Assembly: GCA_041739525.1 (NCBI GenBank)
Contig: JBGSNQ010000165.1
Coordinates: 1 to 64,000 of the forward strand
Origin: DATJGR01 sp041739525
Lineage (GTDB): Bacteria > Pseudomonadota > Gammaproteobacteria > Pseudomonadales > Azotimanducaceae
Reading direction: 5' to 3'
Length of the DNA: 64,000 bases
Of this stretch, positions 25,228 to 34,014 are shown in pieces. The translations under genes were made by a program, and so were the position numbers. Each line of letters begins with the position of its first letter. The first letter of the stretch is position 1. The notes under the pieces are model-generated. The model made no database searches, had not been told where the DNA came from, and worked only from the letters and a program-made list of their open reading frames with translations.

Positions 25228-25672
25228 ATGACCCACCTCCCCAACAGAACGAATGAAGGCGCGCGCAATGCCTGGCGACTTTGTATGGCTGCCATGGTCG
25301 TGTTCGGCCTCGTGCAAGCGGTGACGAACACCGGCCTGCTGCAGACCCTGTCGATGCAACTCTACGGGTGGTTCGGCGCGCAACTCGACGTGGTGTCGAT
25401 GAACCTGCTCGCCGGCGTCGGTCTGCTGTCGAGCGTGCTGGCGAACACGCCGGTGGTCGCCGCGGCAATCGTCACGGTGAAGGGTAATCTGGTTCCTGCC
25501 GAAGTGGTGCCGGAGGCAGCCCTTTCGCACGGCTTCACGGCGTGGCCGCTCGCAACGTTGCCGGTGTTCGTTGCGATGATGTTTCGCGGGTACGCTCGGC
25601 GGAAATGCAACGCTGATCGCCGCGGCGGCCGCCAACCTCGCCGCAATCGGCGTAGGAAGACAGCGGGAGTGA
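25228..25672 (+). pseudogene. Truncated, frameshifted ArsB/NhaD-type ion permease remnant
   Basis: The open frame from ATG 25228 gives membrane helices and the motif GLLSSVLANTPVVAAAIV, which resembles the D/N-P-V/L-VAA motif of the ion-transporter (ArsB/NhaD/SLC13) superfamily. At the TTT codon 25582-25584 the frame is lost. Dropping one T restores MMFAGTLGGNATLIAAAANL, the second signature of the family, ending at TGA 25672. The product would be about 148 residues against 400 or more for full permeases, so the N-terminal half is also missing. The remnant begins just after repeat copy C. A sequencing error could explain the frameshift but not the truncation. Confidence 0.75.
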
Positions 25673-25676
25673 CGCA

Positions 25677-26489
25677 ATGTTGAGTCTAACCAACGATTCA
25701 CTAGAGGTGCAGCTGCTCGATCCAGCAGCGGACCGCCCGCGCTTCGGTGTGCGTTACTGCACCGGCGGTTACATCTTCCAGATCCGCGACCGCGTGCACG
25801 GCGACCTGCTCAGCGGTCCGACGTTTCCTGACAGCTTCAACTGGTTCGACGGCCAGGGTATTCCGGACGCGTTCAATCTGGGTCCACTGAACTCGAACAA
25901 AACGCTCGGCGAAGCGCTGATCATCGGCATCGGCGTGTGCGACACGCAGGCGCGCACCGTCAAGTCGTTCAGCGATTGGCACGTCACGCGTGGTGCCGAT
26001 TCGGTCGAGTTCGAAACCCGGCAGACTTACGAGGACTTTTCGCTGACCCTTTCGCGAACCGTTTCGCTGCACGAACGCACGATTCGTTCGCACACCACGC
26101 TCGCCAACGTCGGTAAAGCACCGGTGCCGATGCGCTGGTTCCCACATCCCTTCTACCCGCAAACCGCAACCGACGAACTGCTGTGGATCAACGCGCCGCT
26201 GAACTGGCGCGATGCCAACGGATATACCCGGCTGCGGAATGGTTTCATCGCGCGCACCGGGTGGCCGTGGCAAGACGGCCACTATCAGCCGCTCGACCAC
26301 GATGCGACGGCACCGCTGATTCTGCTGCAACGACATCCCACGCTCGGCCTCGTTTCGGCAACGTGCAGCTACGTGCCGGACTATTTCCCCATCTGGGGCA
26401 ATGCGGCGACCTTCTCGTGGGAGCCGTTTCTCGAACGCACGGTATTCCCGGGGCAGTCGTACAGCTGGTGGATCGACTATTCCTTCTGA
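25677..26489 (+). CDS. Aldose 1-epimerase-like (galactose mutarotase fold) protein
   Basis: A 270-residue soluble protein with the beta-sandwich pattern of the mutarotase superfamily. Candidate elements are the N-terminal LEVQLLDPAADRPRFGVRY, the central HTTLANVGKAPVPMRWFPHPFY with a His-containing loop, and the C-terminal WEPFLERTVFPGQSYSWWIDY (Glu as catalytic base). The fold is well supported; the substrate could be a hexose or hexose phosphate. It begins 4 bp after the permease remnant. The phosphotransferase-like frame overlaps its 3' end. Confidence 0.8.
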   Translation: MLSLTNDSLEVQLLDPAADRPRFGVRYCTGGYIFQIRDRVHGDLLSGPTFPDSFNWFDGQGIPDAFNLGPLNSNKTLGEALIIGIGVCDTQARTVKSFSDWHVTRGADSVEFETRQTYEDFSLTLSRTVSLHERTIRSHTTLANVGKAPVPMRWFPHPFYPQTATDELLWINAPLNWRDANGYTRLRNGFIARTGWPWQDGHYQPLDHDATAPLILLQRHPTLGLVSATCSYVPDYFPIWGNAATFSWEPFLERTVFPGQSYSWWIDYSF

Positions 26490-27357
26490 AGTAAATGAAA
26501 GCGCGGCACGAGCCGCAGATGCCGTTCGTGCGAAATACTCGCTGGGTGCAACGCTAAACCGGTTCGAAGACGGCACCCTGCCGGTGTTCGCCGTCGACGA
26601 CACCTGCGTCATCAAGCTGTTCCCGCCCGACGAACCAGCGCATTTCGAAACGGAACGCACTGCGCTCGCACGCATCGACGGTTCGCTGTCGATCCCGACA
26701 CCGCGTCTGATCGAATCGGGGCAAATCGATGAGTGGTACTTCATCGCGATGACACGAATGACCGGCGAGACACTGTCGCGCGTGTGGCACGCAATCCCGC
26801 CCGGCGAACGTGTCGCATTGGCGCGACGTGTAGGCAAGGCGCTCACCGAACTGCATTCGATTTCGATCGACGACTGCGCCGCGCTCGTCGTCGACTGGCA
26901 TGCGTTCATGCGCCAACAGCGCGACACAGTCACGGCGCGTCAGGCCGCAAAAGGTCTCGCGCCGCAGTGGCTCGATCAGGTGGACGACTTCCTCGATCGC
27001 TGGATGCCGCACGACGACGGACGGCGCGTGCTGCTGCACACCGAAGTGATGCGCGAACATCTGCTCGCCGAGCATCGCGATGGCGCATGGCGCCTCACCG
27101 GACTGGTCGACTTCGAACCGGCGATGATCGGCGCACCGGAGTACGAATTCGCGTCGGTAGGTCTCTTCGTGGGCTGCGCCGAACCAGGGTTGTTCGCGAC
27201 CGCGCTCGACGCCTATGGCATCGAACTAGAACCGGAGCGAACGATGGCGTACGCGCTGCTGCATCGCTACAGCCATTTGCGCTGGTATCTCGAACGCTTA
27301 CCGCACGACTCGAACACCACGCTCGAATCGCTCGCGCACAGGTGGTTCGGTTGTTGA
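26401..27357 (+). CDS. Aminoglycoside phosphotransferase (APH) family kinase-like protein
   Basis: A 318-residue frame with an APH/choline-kinase fold: VFAVDDTCVIKLFPP contains the ATP-site Lys, and LLHTEVMREHLLAEH replaces the usual HGDxxxxN catalytic loop. LVDFEPAMIGAPEYEFASV has the Mg-binding Asp. The HTExxxEHLL and DFEPAMIG motifs resemble hygromycin phosphotransferases, but the catalytic-loop Asp is Glu, so activity and substrate are uncertain. The only canonical in-frame start is ATG 26401, 89 nt inside the mutarotase gene; homology begins only near residue 30. A non-ATG start (ATT at about 26476) cannot be excluded. Confidence 0.75.
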   Translation: MRRPSRGSRFSNARYSRGSRTAGGSTIPSEVNESAARAADAVRAKYSLGATLNRFEDGTLPVFAVDDTCVIKLFPPDEPAHFETERTALARIDGSLSIPTPRLIESGQIDEWYFIAMTRMTGETLSRVWHAIPPGERVALARRVGKALTELHSISIDDCAALVVDWHAFMRQQRDTVTARQAAKGLAPQWLDQVDDFLDRWMPHDDGRRVLLHTEVMREHLLAEHRDGAWRLTGLVDFEPAMIGAPEYEFASVGLFVGCAEPGLFATALDAYGIELEPERTMAYALLHRYSHLRWYLERLPHDSNTTLESLAHRWFGC

Positions 27358-27361
27358 CCGT

Positions 27362-28300
27362 TCAGTCGCCCGAGACGGAATCCACATTGCCAAAGATGCG
27401 CTCGAGGTCGGCGAGGAGCTTTGGCGGCAACGGCGGCGCCAGAATCGCATCGACGTTCTCGCGCAGGTGCTCGACGCTGCTGGTGCCGGTGAGAATCACG
27501 TGCGCGCCAGGCTCGTGGCGACAGAAACGGTACGCGGCCTCGATCAACGATTTCACTTCCGGGTTCGACGCGACAAAACCGAGCGGATCGTTGCGATCGA
27601 CCGCGCGTGCGTCGATCGCGCCTGCTTCGATCAACTGCGTGACCACGGCGCCCACGCGTTCGCGATTCGTCAGAGCACGCCGCACCGCGAACATGATCAA
27701 CGTGCCCACGTCGTTAGCGCGCGTCAGCGGAAACACCGTGCGGCGCGCGGACGGGTTCAGCAGATTGTGGCCGACCATGATCACGTCGAAGTGATCGTCG
27801 GGCAGCGCGCGCTTCAGCATCGCGTGGTCCGTATCCGTGCCGAAGCGTTCCGTGATGCCGATGAAACGCACCTTACCCGCGTCGCGGGCACGCACCAGTT
27901 CCGGCAGCAACACGTCCACGCAGTGGGCGTATTGGTCGGTAAGCACGCCGTGCAGATGAAAGATGTCGACGTAGTCGGTACCCAGCCGCGACAGACTGAG
28001 TTCGAGGCTTTCGCGCAATTCGGCGGCGCTCATCAGCCCCGCCGCGCCGGCGGGTAGCGCTTTCGTAGACAACACCACCGAATCGCGCCGGCCACGGATG
28101 GCGCGCGCCACCGCGCCTTCCGTGCCGTAAACGCGCGCGGTGTCGATGAAGTCGATGCCGAGATCGAGTGCCGCAGCGACGACACGGCTTGCTTGCGCCT
28201 CGTCGCCGCCGTTCGCCATACCCAGCCGGCTGTGGCCGCCGCAACCGAGACCGACCACGCCCACCGAGAGTCCGGTGCGACCGAGCACTACCGTTTGCAT
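27362..28300 (-). CDS. Aldo/keto reductase
   Basis: A 312-residue NADP-dependent reductase with a TIM-barrel fold. The family signatures visible are LGLGCGGHS-like N-terminus, FIDTARVYG (catalytic Asp and Tyr region; Y in VYG), then VVLSTKA (catalytic Lys), HLHGVLTD and GTSSVEHLREN at the cofactor site. It would reduce an aldehyde or ketone, or oxidise an alcohol. The start is ATG 28300 with GGAG upstream. It is divergent from an F420-type oxidoreductase gene across 75 bp, suggesting a shared control region. It converges with the APH-like gene after only 4 bp. Confidence 0.92.
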   Translation of the reverse strand: MQTVVLGRTGLSVGVVGLGCGGHSRLGMANGGDEAQASRVVAAALDLGIDFIDTARVYGTEGAVARAIRGRRDSVVLSTKALPAGAAGLMSAAELRESLELSLSRLGTDYVDIFHLHGVLTDQYAHCVDVLLPELVRARDAGKVRFIGITERFGTDTDHAMLKRALPDDHFDVIMVGHNLLNPSARRTVFPLTRANDVGTLIMFAVRRALTNRERVGAVVTQLIEAGAIDARAVDRNDPLGFVASNPEVKSLIEAAYRFCRHEPGAHVILTGTSSVEHLRENVDAILAPPLPPKLLADLERIFGNVDSVSGD

Positions 28301-28375
28301 GAGAGTCTCCTGCCTGTCTTGCCTGTTATCCTCGCACGCCCTGGCCAAAGAAGGGCTGCGCAGCGGAGCATCAGC

Positions 28376-29218
28376 ATGAAATACGGTCTCTATCTCGTTC
28401 CGACCGATGACTACCCACCCATCACCGATCTCGCGCGCGCCGTCGAAGAGCGCGGCTTCGATTCGATCTGGGTGCCCGAGCATTCGCACATTCCTACCGT
28501 CGGCAACACGCCGTATCCCGGCCGCGGTCCGGTGACGCGTGATTTCGCGCGCACGCTCGATCCGTTCGTCGCGCTCACCGCCGCGGCCACCGTCACTACT
28601 ACGCTCAAACTCGGCACCGGCATTTGTCTCCTGATTCAGCGCGATACGATCCACACCGCCAAAACCGTGGCAACGCTCGATCACGTGTCGGGCGGACGCG
28701 TGCTGTTCGGCGTTGGCGGCGGTTGGAACAAACCGGAGATGGAGAACCACGGCACCGTTTACGCCACGCGCTTTCAACGGCTGGAGGAACAACTGCAGGC
28801 ATTGAAGAAGATCTGGACGGAAGAAGAGCCCGAGTATCACGGCGAGCACGTCGACTTTGCGCCGATGTGGTTGTGGCCGAAGCCGGTCTCGCAACCGCAT
28901 CCACCGATCTTCATCGGCGGCGAGACGGATCACACGCTGAGACGCATCGCGAAGTACGCCGACGGCTGGCTGCCGCGCGTTCGCGATCCGGCATTGGTGC
29001 TGGCCGGCATCGCGCGCCTGCGTGCGTTTGCACGTGCAGAGGGCCGCGATGCGGACAGCATTGCGATCAGTGCGTTCGGCCTCGCGGCGAAACCCGACGC
29101 GATCGCGCCGTTCAGGGACGCCGGCGTGGGTCGTGCGATCCTGGCAATCGCGCCGGGATCGCTCGACGACATGCTGCGGCGGCTCGACCGTTATGCGGAA
29201 CTCGTCGCCGCAGCGTAA
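28376..29218 (+). CDS. LLM-class (luciferase-like) F420-dependent oxidoreductase
   Basis: A 280-residue TIM-barrel enzyme of the bacterial luciferase-like superfamily. It has the N-terminal pattern MKYGLYLVPTDDYPPITDLA, FDSIWVPEHSHIP and the closing FIGGETDHTLRRIAKYADGW. The last segments are typical of the Rv2161c/F420-dependent subgroup rather than flavin-dependent alkanesulfonate monooxygenases. F420 use is an inference from subgroup similarity; FMN cannot be excluded. The start is ATG 28376. The divergent partner is an aldo/keto reductase. Confidence 0.88.
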   Translation: MKYGLYLVPTDDYPPITDLARAVEERGFDSIWVPEHSHIPTVGNTPYPGRGPVTRDFARTLDPFVALTAAATVTTTLKLGTGICLLIQRDTIHTAKTVATLDHVSGGRVLFGVGGGWNKPEMENHGTVYATRFQRLEEQLQALKKIWTEEEPEYHGEHVDFAPMWLWPKPVSQPHPPIFIGGETDHTLRRIAKYADGWLPRVRDPALVLAGIARLRAFARAEGRDADSIAISAFGLAAKPDAIAPFRDAGVGRAILAIAPGSLDDMLRRLDRYAELVAAA

Positions 29219-29323
29219 AAAAACTACAAGCCTGCTTCTTCCAGTCCGCGAATAATCAGCGTGCGCGACGGTGGAACCTTGTCGTCACTGCGTGGATCAT
29301 CAACGAGGGGATGAGGGGTAGCG

Positions 29324-31132
29324 ATGGTGCTCGACTGGCTACGCGCTCGCGACGAGTGGAAGTTCTTCGGTGTGCTGCCGAAGGCCGACAGCACGATGGC
29401 CGTCGTCTGGTGGGCATTACTGCTGCTGCGTGGCGTGTTGCCCGCGCTGTTCGCGGTGGCGATGGGCGTGCTGATCGGTGCGGTACAACGCGGCGACAGT
29501 CTGACCACGCCACTGTCGATCGTCGGCGTCGTATTCGTGCTGCTGCAGACCACTTCACCGTTGCATCAGTCGATCGGCAAGAACCTCGGCAGCCGTACCG
29601 CGTCGTGGCTGTACGATGAACTCACGCGCGCCTGTGTACGTCCTCCCGGCATGGGTCACCTCGAAGACCCGCGGCTCACCACCGACCTCACCGTGGCGCG
29701 CGACTTCGACCTCGGCATCAGTGGTCCGCCGTTGTCGATTTCGATGGATTTCATCGGCGCTGGGCTGGTCGAGTTCATCGCGGGGGTCACCGCTGCGCTG
29801 CTGCTCGCGGCGTATGCATGGTGGGCGCCGCTGTTGCTGGGCGGTGCATGGTTCGCCACGCAATGGCTGCTGCGCGAAAGCGCGGTGTGGCGCGACCGCA
29901 ACACTGACGAGGTACGTGAGGCGCAGCGTCACGCCGATTACGCGTACAGGCTCGCTGTCGATCCTCCCGCCGCAAAGGAACTGCGCCTGTTCGGCCTCTC
30001 GTCGTGGACGGTCGAGCGCTTCACCAAGCAACGCCGCCGGTTATTCGATTTGCGCTGGGAAGCCACCCGGCTGCGCGAGCGGTCCGTCGTGTGGAGTCTG
30101 TTGATCGTGCTCTGTGCGAACGTCGCGGTGTTCGCGTCGATCGCGTTCGGCGTGAACGCCGCACGCATCGATCTCGGGCAGGCGGTCACGTTCGCGAGCG
30201 CTGCAGTGACCACCAGCATGATCGCGTTCGGGGGACTGTCGTGGGCACTCGACGGCGCATCGGCACCGGCCGCCGCCGTGTTGCGCCTGAAGCAGGCGAT
30301 GGACCCGCAGGGTGCGCTGGCGCAAGGCACCCGCTCCGCACAGAACCTGCCGATTCGGGAGATCCGTTTCCGCAACGTCACGTTCGCCTATCCGGCCGGT
30401 GGCGGCACGGTTCTGGACAACTTCGACCTCACCATTCCGGCCGGCTCGTCGATTGCGATCGTCGGCCAGAACGGCGCCGGTAAAACCACGCTCGCAAAAC
30501 TGCTGTGCCGGCTCTACGACCCGCAAGCCGGCGCCATCGAAGTGGACGGCATCGACATTCGCACGTTCGACCTCGACTCCTGGCGCGCGCGCGTCACCGC
30601 AGTGTTCCAGGACTTCATCCGCTTCGAGTTGCCGCTGCGCGACAACGTTGCGCCGGGCGGCGCGCCTGACGAGGCCATAAAGGCGGCGCTCGCCGATGCG
30701 GGCGCCTCGAATCTCGCCGAACTCGATACCGTGCTCGCGCGGGGCTACGAGGGTGGCACGGATCTGTCCGGCGGCCAGTGGCAACGCATCGCACTGGCGC
30801 GTGCCCTGTGCGCAGTGCGGCTCGGCGCGGGCGTAGTACTGCTCGACGAACCCACTGCCCAACTCGACGTGCGCGGCGAATCCGAGATCTTCGAGCGTGT
30901 GCTCGCCTCTACGCGACACGCAACGACGATCCTGATTTCGCACCGTTTCTCCACCGTGCGTCAGGCCGACCGCATCTGCGTACTCGAACAAGGCCGCGTC
31001 GTCGAACTGGGAACGCACGACGAACTGATGGCTGCGAATGGCCGCTACCGCACGATGTTCGACCTGCAGGCATCGCGCTTCGGCACCGACGGCGACGAGA
31101 AAGAAGGAGAGACGCTCGATGTCCTCGGTTGA
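29324..31132 (+). CDS. ABC exporter subunit 1 (fused membrane and ATP-binding domains)
   Basis: A 602-residue half-transporter. Six membrane helices occupy about residues 20-320. The nucleotide-binding domain has Walker A GQNGAGKTTLAKLL, a canonical ABC signature (DLSGGQWQRIALARAL), Walker B VVLLDEPTA and an H-loop (LISHRFSTV). It pairs with the second half-transporter, whose ATG lies 14 nt inside this gene, so the two should form a heterodimeric exporter. The cargo is unknown; no peptide or lipid biosynthesis genes are adjacent. The start is ATG 29324 with GAGGGG upstream. Confidence 0.92.
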   Translation: MVLDWLRARDEWKFFGVLPKADSTMAVVWWALLLLRGVLPALFAVAMGVLIGAVQRGDSLTTPLSIVGVVFVLLQTTSPLHQSIGKNLGSRTASWLYDELTRACVRPPGMGHLEDPRLTTDLTVARDFDLGISGPPLSISMDFIGAGLVEFIAGVTAALLLAAYAWWAPLLLGGAWFATQWLLRESAVWRDRNTDEVREAQRHADYAYRLAVDPPAAKELRLFGLSSWTVERFTKQRRRLFDLRWEATRLRERSVVWSLLIVLCANVAVFASIAFGVNAARIDLGQAVTFASAAVTTSMIAFGGLSWALDGASAPAAAVLRLKQAMDPQGALAQGTRSAQNLPIREIRFRNVTFAYPAGGGTVLDNFDLTIPAGSSIAIVGQNGAGKTTLAKLLCRLYDPQAGAIEVDGIDIRTFDLDSWRARVTAVFQDFIRFELPLRDNVAPGGAPDEAIKAALADAGASNLAELDTVLARGYEGGTDLSGGQWQRIALARALCAVRLGAGVVLLDEPTAQLDVRGESEIFERVLASTRHATTILISHRFSTVRQADRICVLEQGRVVELGTHDELMAANGRYRTMFDLQASRFGTDGDEKEGETLDVLG

Positions 31133-32933
31133 CGATCTGCCGCCGGCCCTCCCGGCGATGTGGCGCGCGCTGAAGCGCGGCTATCAGGCCGAACCGCGGC
31201 TGCTGACGATCTCGTTTTCGCTGTCGTTGCTCGCAGCATTGCCAGACGCATTGATCGCGCTGCTGTTCATGCTGCTCGCCAACGGCGTTACGGCCCATAA
31301 CGAAAAGCTCGTCATCGGCGCGATGCTGGGGCTCGCCACCTGCGCTGTGGCCACCTGGTTCCTGCGCGTCGTCAGCGACCGCACGCAACGCCGCTTCCGC
31401 GACCGCGTGACGATTGCCCTCGAATCGCACGTGGCGAAGCTGCAGGCGTCGGTGCAGACGATCGCGCACCACGAGCGGCCGGATTTTCTCGACCGCCTCG
31501 CGGTGCTGCGCGACCAGGTCTTCGTGCTCGACCACATGTACATGTCGCTGTTCTCCACGTGCGGCTGGATTCTGCGGCTCGGCGTCACGATCGTGCTGCT
31601 GATGTCGATCCACTGGGCGCTGGCGCTGCTGGTTCTGTTCGCGCTGCCGACGGTACTCACGTCCACATGGCGTCCGGCGGTGGAACGGGCGGCCGAAGAG
31701 CGCGGCGCCTCTGCAAACCGGTTGGCGCGCCATCTGTTCAATACTGCGACGACGGCCCCACCCGGCAAGGAAGTGCGCGTTACGCGCATCGGCGAACGGC
31801 TGGTGGAACAGCGCCGCGCGGCGTGGATGCGCTGGTACGCTCCGGTCGCCTCGGCGCGCACCGGCAGCGCGTTGTGGCACTCCGTGGGTTGGGCGGTGTT
31901 TGGTGCCGCATACATCGGCGCAGTCGTATTCGTGTCGTCGGGTCTCGGCGGCACCGCGGGCCAGGTATTGCTGGTGTTAGCGGCGGGCTCGCGGCTCTCG
32001 GCCTACATCGGCGCAACCGTCGGTGAGATCGGCTTCCTGCGCGGCATCTGGATGGACGGTTCGCGCCGCCTCGCGTGGCTCGAGGACTACGCGGCGTCGA
32101 TCAGCGAAAACGCCGACGCGGCGGTGCCGGAGCGACTGAAAGGCGGCATCCGCTTCGACCACGTGTCGTTCGCGTATCCGGGCACCACACGCAAAGTGCT
32201 CGACGACGTCAGCTTCGAACTGCAACCCGGTACTGTCGTTGCCGTGGTGGGTGAAAACGGCGCCGGCAAAAGCACACTGGTGAAGCTGCTGTGTCGCCTC
32301 TATCAGCCGACGCAAGGCCGAATTCTGATCGACGGCGTCGATCTGGCACGTATTCCCGCAGACGGCTGGCGCGAGCGGCTCGCCGGCGCCTTCCAGGATT
32401 TCTTCCGCTTCGAATTCCAGGCGCGCCATACCGTGGGTGTTGGCGACGTGCCGCGACTCGACGATCAACCGGCCGTTTCGGTGGCCGTCGACCGCGCCGG
32501 TGCCGCCGACGTGGTCGAGCGTCTGATCGAAGGACTCGCAACACAACTCGGGCCTACCTGGCCCGGCGGCGTCGAAGTCAGCTTCGGCCAGTGGCAAAAG
32601 CTCGCCCTCGCCCGCGGCTTCATGCGCGACCGGCCGCTGTTGTTGGTGCTCGACGAACCGACCGCCGCGCTTGATGCCGAAACGGAACACATGCTGTTCG
32701 AACGTTACGCCGAAGCCGCGCGCGGAGGGTTTCGTGACGCCGGCTCCTCTGCCACGCCGGAGGGCCGCATCACGATTCTCGTGTCGCACCGCTTCAGCAC
32801 CGTGCGTATGGCCGATCTCATCGTTGTGCTCGACGGTGCGAAGCTGGTCGAAATCGGCTCGCACGAAGCGCTGATGGCGAAAGGCGGTCAGTACGCGGAA
32901 CTGTACGGCATTCAGGCGGCGGCCTATCGGTAA
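31119..32933 (+). CDS. ABC exporter subunit 2 (degenerate ABC signature)
   Basis: A 604-residue half-transporter paired with the gene upstream. It has six membrane helices and an ATPase domain with Walker A GENGAGKSTLVKLL and Walker B LLVLDEPTAALD. The ABC signature reads VSFGQWQKLALARGF instead of LSGGQ, so one of the two composite ATP sites, the one using this signature and Walker A of subunit 1, is likely weakened. Such asymmetry is common in heterodimeric exporters. The start is ATG 31119, overlapping subunit 1 by 14 nt. A stable hairpin follows the stop. Confidence 0.92.
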   Translation: MSSVDDLPPALPAMWRALKRGYQAEPRLLTISFSLSLLAALPDALIALLFMLLANGVTAHNEKLVIGAMLGLATCAVATWFLRVVSDRTQRRFRDRVTIALESHVAKLQASVQTIAHHERPDFLDRLAVLRDQVFVLDHMYMSLFSTCGWILRLGVTIVLLMSIHWALALLVLFALPTVLTSTWRPAVERAAEERGASANRLARHLFNTATTAPPGKEVRVTRIGERLVEQRRAAWMRWYAPVASARTGSALWHSVGWAVFGAAYIGAVVFVSSGLGGTAGQVLLVLAAGSRLSAYIGATVGEIGFLRGIWMDGSRRLAWLEDYAASISENADAAVPERLKGGIRFDHVSFAYPGTTRKVLDDVSFELQPGTVVAVVGENGAGKSTLVKLLCRLYQPTQGRILIDGVDLARIPADGWRERLAGAFQDFFRFEFQARHTVGVGDVPRLDDQPAVSVAVDRAGAADVVERLIEGLATQLGPTWPGGVEVSFGQWQKLALARGFMRDRPLLLVLDEPTAALDAETEHMLFERYAEAARGGFRDAGSSATPEGRITILVSHRFSTVRMADLIVVLDGAKLVEIGSHEALMAKGGQYAELYGIQAAAYR

Positions 32934-32953
32934 GGGCGTCGTTCGCGACGCCC
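32934..32953 (+). terminator. GC-rich hairpin directly after the ABC exporter genes
   Basis: GGGCGTCG (32934-32941) pairs perfectly with CGACGCCC (32946-32953) around a TTCG loop, beginning at the base after the TAA stop. There is no T-run on either side, so it may be a Rho-dependent or pause hairpin, or a barrier protecting the 3' end, rather than a classical intrinsic terminator. It lies between two convergent genes. Confidence 0.45.
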
Positions 32954-32967
32954 CACCGACACCGCGT

Positions 32968-33858
32968 CTATGCTACTGATACGCGGCGGCCGACGAAGGC
33001 CACCTGTTCGTCGTAGAAGCGCCGAATGTTATGTGCGATCTGCTCTAGACAGTCCTCCACCGCGAAGTGACCAGAATCCAGCCGATGGATCTCCGCATTC
33101 GGAAGGTCGCGCAGATACGCTTCACCGCCTTCGCGGGTGAAGAAGATGTCGTCCTGTCCCCAGAAGATCAGCGTGTGGGGTTGGCGCGTTCGGAGAAACG
33201 CCTGCCATTTCGGATACAGGTCGACGTTGGTTCGGTAGTCGTAGAACAGGTCGAGATGCACGCGTCGGGCATGCGTGCGCTCCATGAAACGGAAGTCCAT
33301 GTTCCAGTTGTCGGGGCTGATGAGTTCAGGCTGCTTGTGGCCGTGCACGTACACCATGCGGATACCGTCGAGTGCGAGAAACGGCATGAGTGCTGCTTCC
33401 GTTTCGGCATCGCGCCGCTTCCACAACGCATGCCGGATGCCATCCCATGCGGTGGTGAATCCCTCCTCGTACGCATTCGTGTTCTGCAGAATCAGCCACT
33501 CCGCCCATTCCGGATGGCGCGTCACGATTCGGAATCCGACCGGTCCGCCGTAGTCCTGCATGAAGAGACCGAATCGGTCGAAGCCAACGTGCGTGAGGAG
33601 TCCTTCGACGATTTCAGAGAAGCGGTCGAACGTGTACGGAAAAGCGGCCGGATCCGGCATGTCGGTGTTGCCGAATCCGGGATAGTCCGGCGCGATGACG
33701 TGAAATTTATCGGCCAGCGCCGGGATGAGATTGCGGAACTGGTGCGATGAGGCCGGGAAACCTCCCAGCAGCACCAGCTTCGGTGACCTAGGATCTCCTG
33801 CCTCCCGGTAAAACACCGAGAGTCCCTGGATGATCGCCGTCTTGCTGAGCACGTTCAT
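32968..33858 (-). CDS. Alpha/beta hydrolase with Asp nucleophile (haloalkane dehalogenase / epoxide hydrolase-like)
   Basis: A 296-residue alpha/beta hydrolase. The nucleophile elbow is LFMQDYGGPVGF with D102, not Ser, so the enzyme should form an alkyl-enzyme ester as in haloalkane dehalogenases and epoxide hydrolases. Other triad residues are D236 or D237 (WGQDD) and H264 (DSGHF). The residue after D102 is Tyr, whereas most haloalkane dehalogenases have Trp there, so substrate class is uncertain. It is divergent from a TetR gene with two shared operators and a good promoter (TTGACA, 17 nt, TCTACT on this strand). Confidence 0.85.
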   Translation of the reverse strand: MNVLSKTAIIQGLSVFYREAGDPRSPKLVLLGGFPASSHQFRNLIPALADKFHVIAPDYPGFGNTDMPDPAAFPYTFDRFSEIVEGLLTHVGFDRFGLFMQDYGGPVGFRIVTRHPEWAEWLILQNTNAYEEGFTTAWDGIRHALWKRRDAETEAALMPFLALDGIRMVYVHGHKQPELISPDNWNMDFRFMERTHARRVHLDLFYDYRTNVDLYPKWQAFLRTRQPHTLIFWGQDDIFFTREGGEAYLRDLPNAEIHRLDSGHFAVEDCLEQIAHNIRRFYDEQVAFVGRRVSVA

Positions 33859-33921
33859 TTGGCTTTACCTGATGAGTAGAAGTTCGTTCCTTGCAGCTGC
33901 GTCGATATCGCAGCGGAACCA

Positions 33922-33976
33922 AGTAGACAAGTCTGTCTATTCCATGTCAAGGGAAAATAGACAAGTCTGTATATTT
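33922..33976. promoter_or_regulatory. Two tandem TetR operators overlapping divergent promoters
   Basis: TAGACAAGTCTGTCTA (33924-33939) and TAGACAAGTCTGTATA (33958-33973) are two nearly identical palindromes 34 bp apart. On the minus strand TTGACA (33945-33950) and TCTACT (33922-33927) make a 17-nt-spaced promoter for the hydrolase gene, with its -10 inside the first operator. TATATT at 33970-33975 may be the -10 for the TetR gene, inside the second operator. Binding of the TetR protein at both should repress both directions. Confidence 0.75.
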
Positions 33977-34014
33977 TTTTGCCAAGCCCGGCGCATCCGT
34001 TCTAAGCTGCTCAT

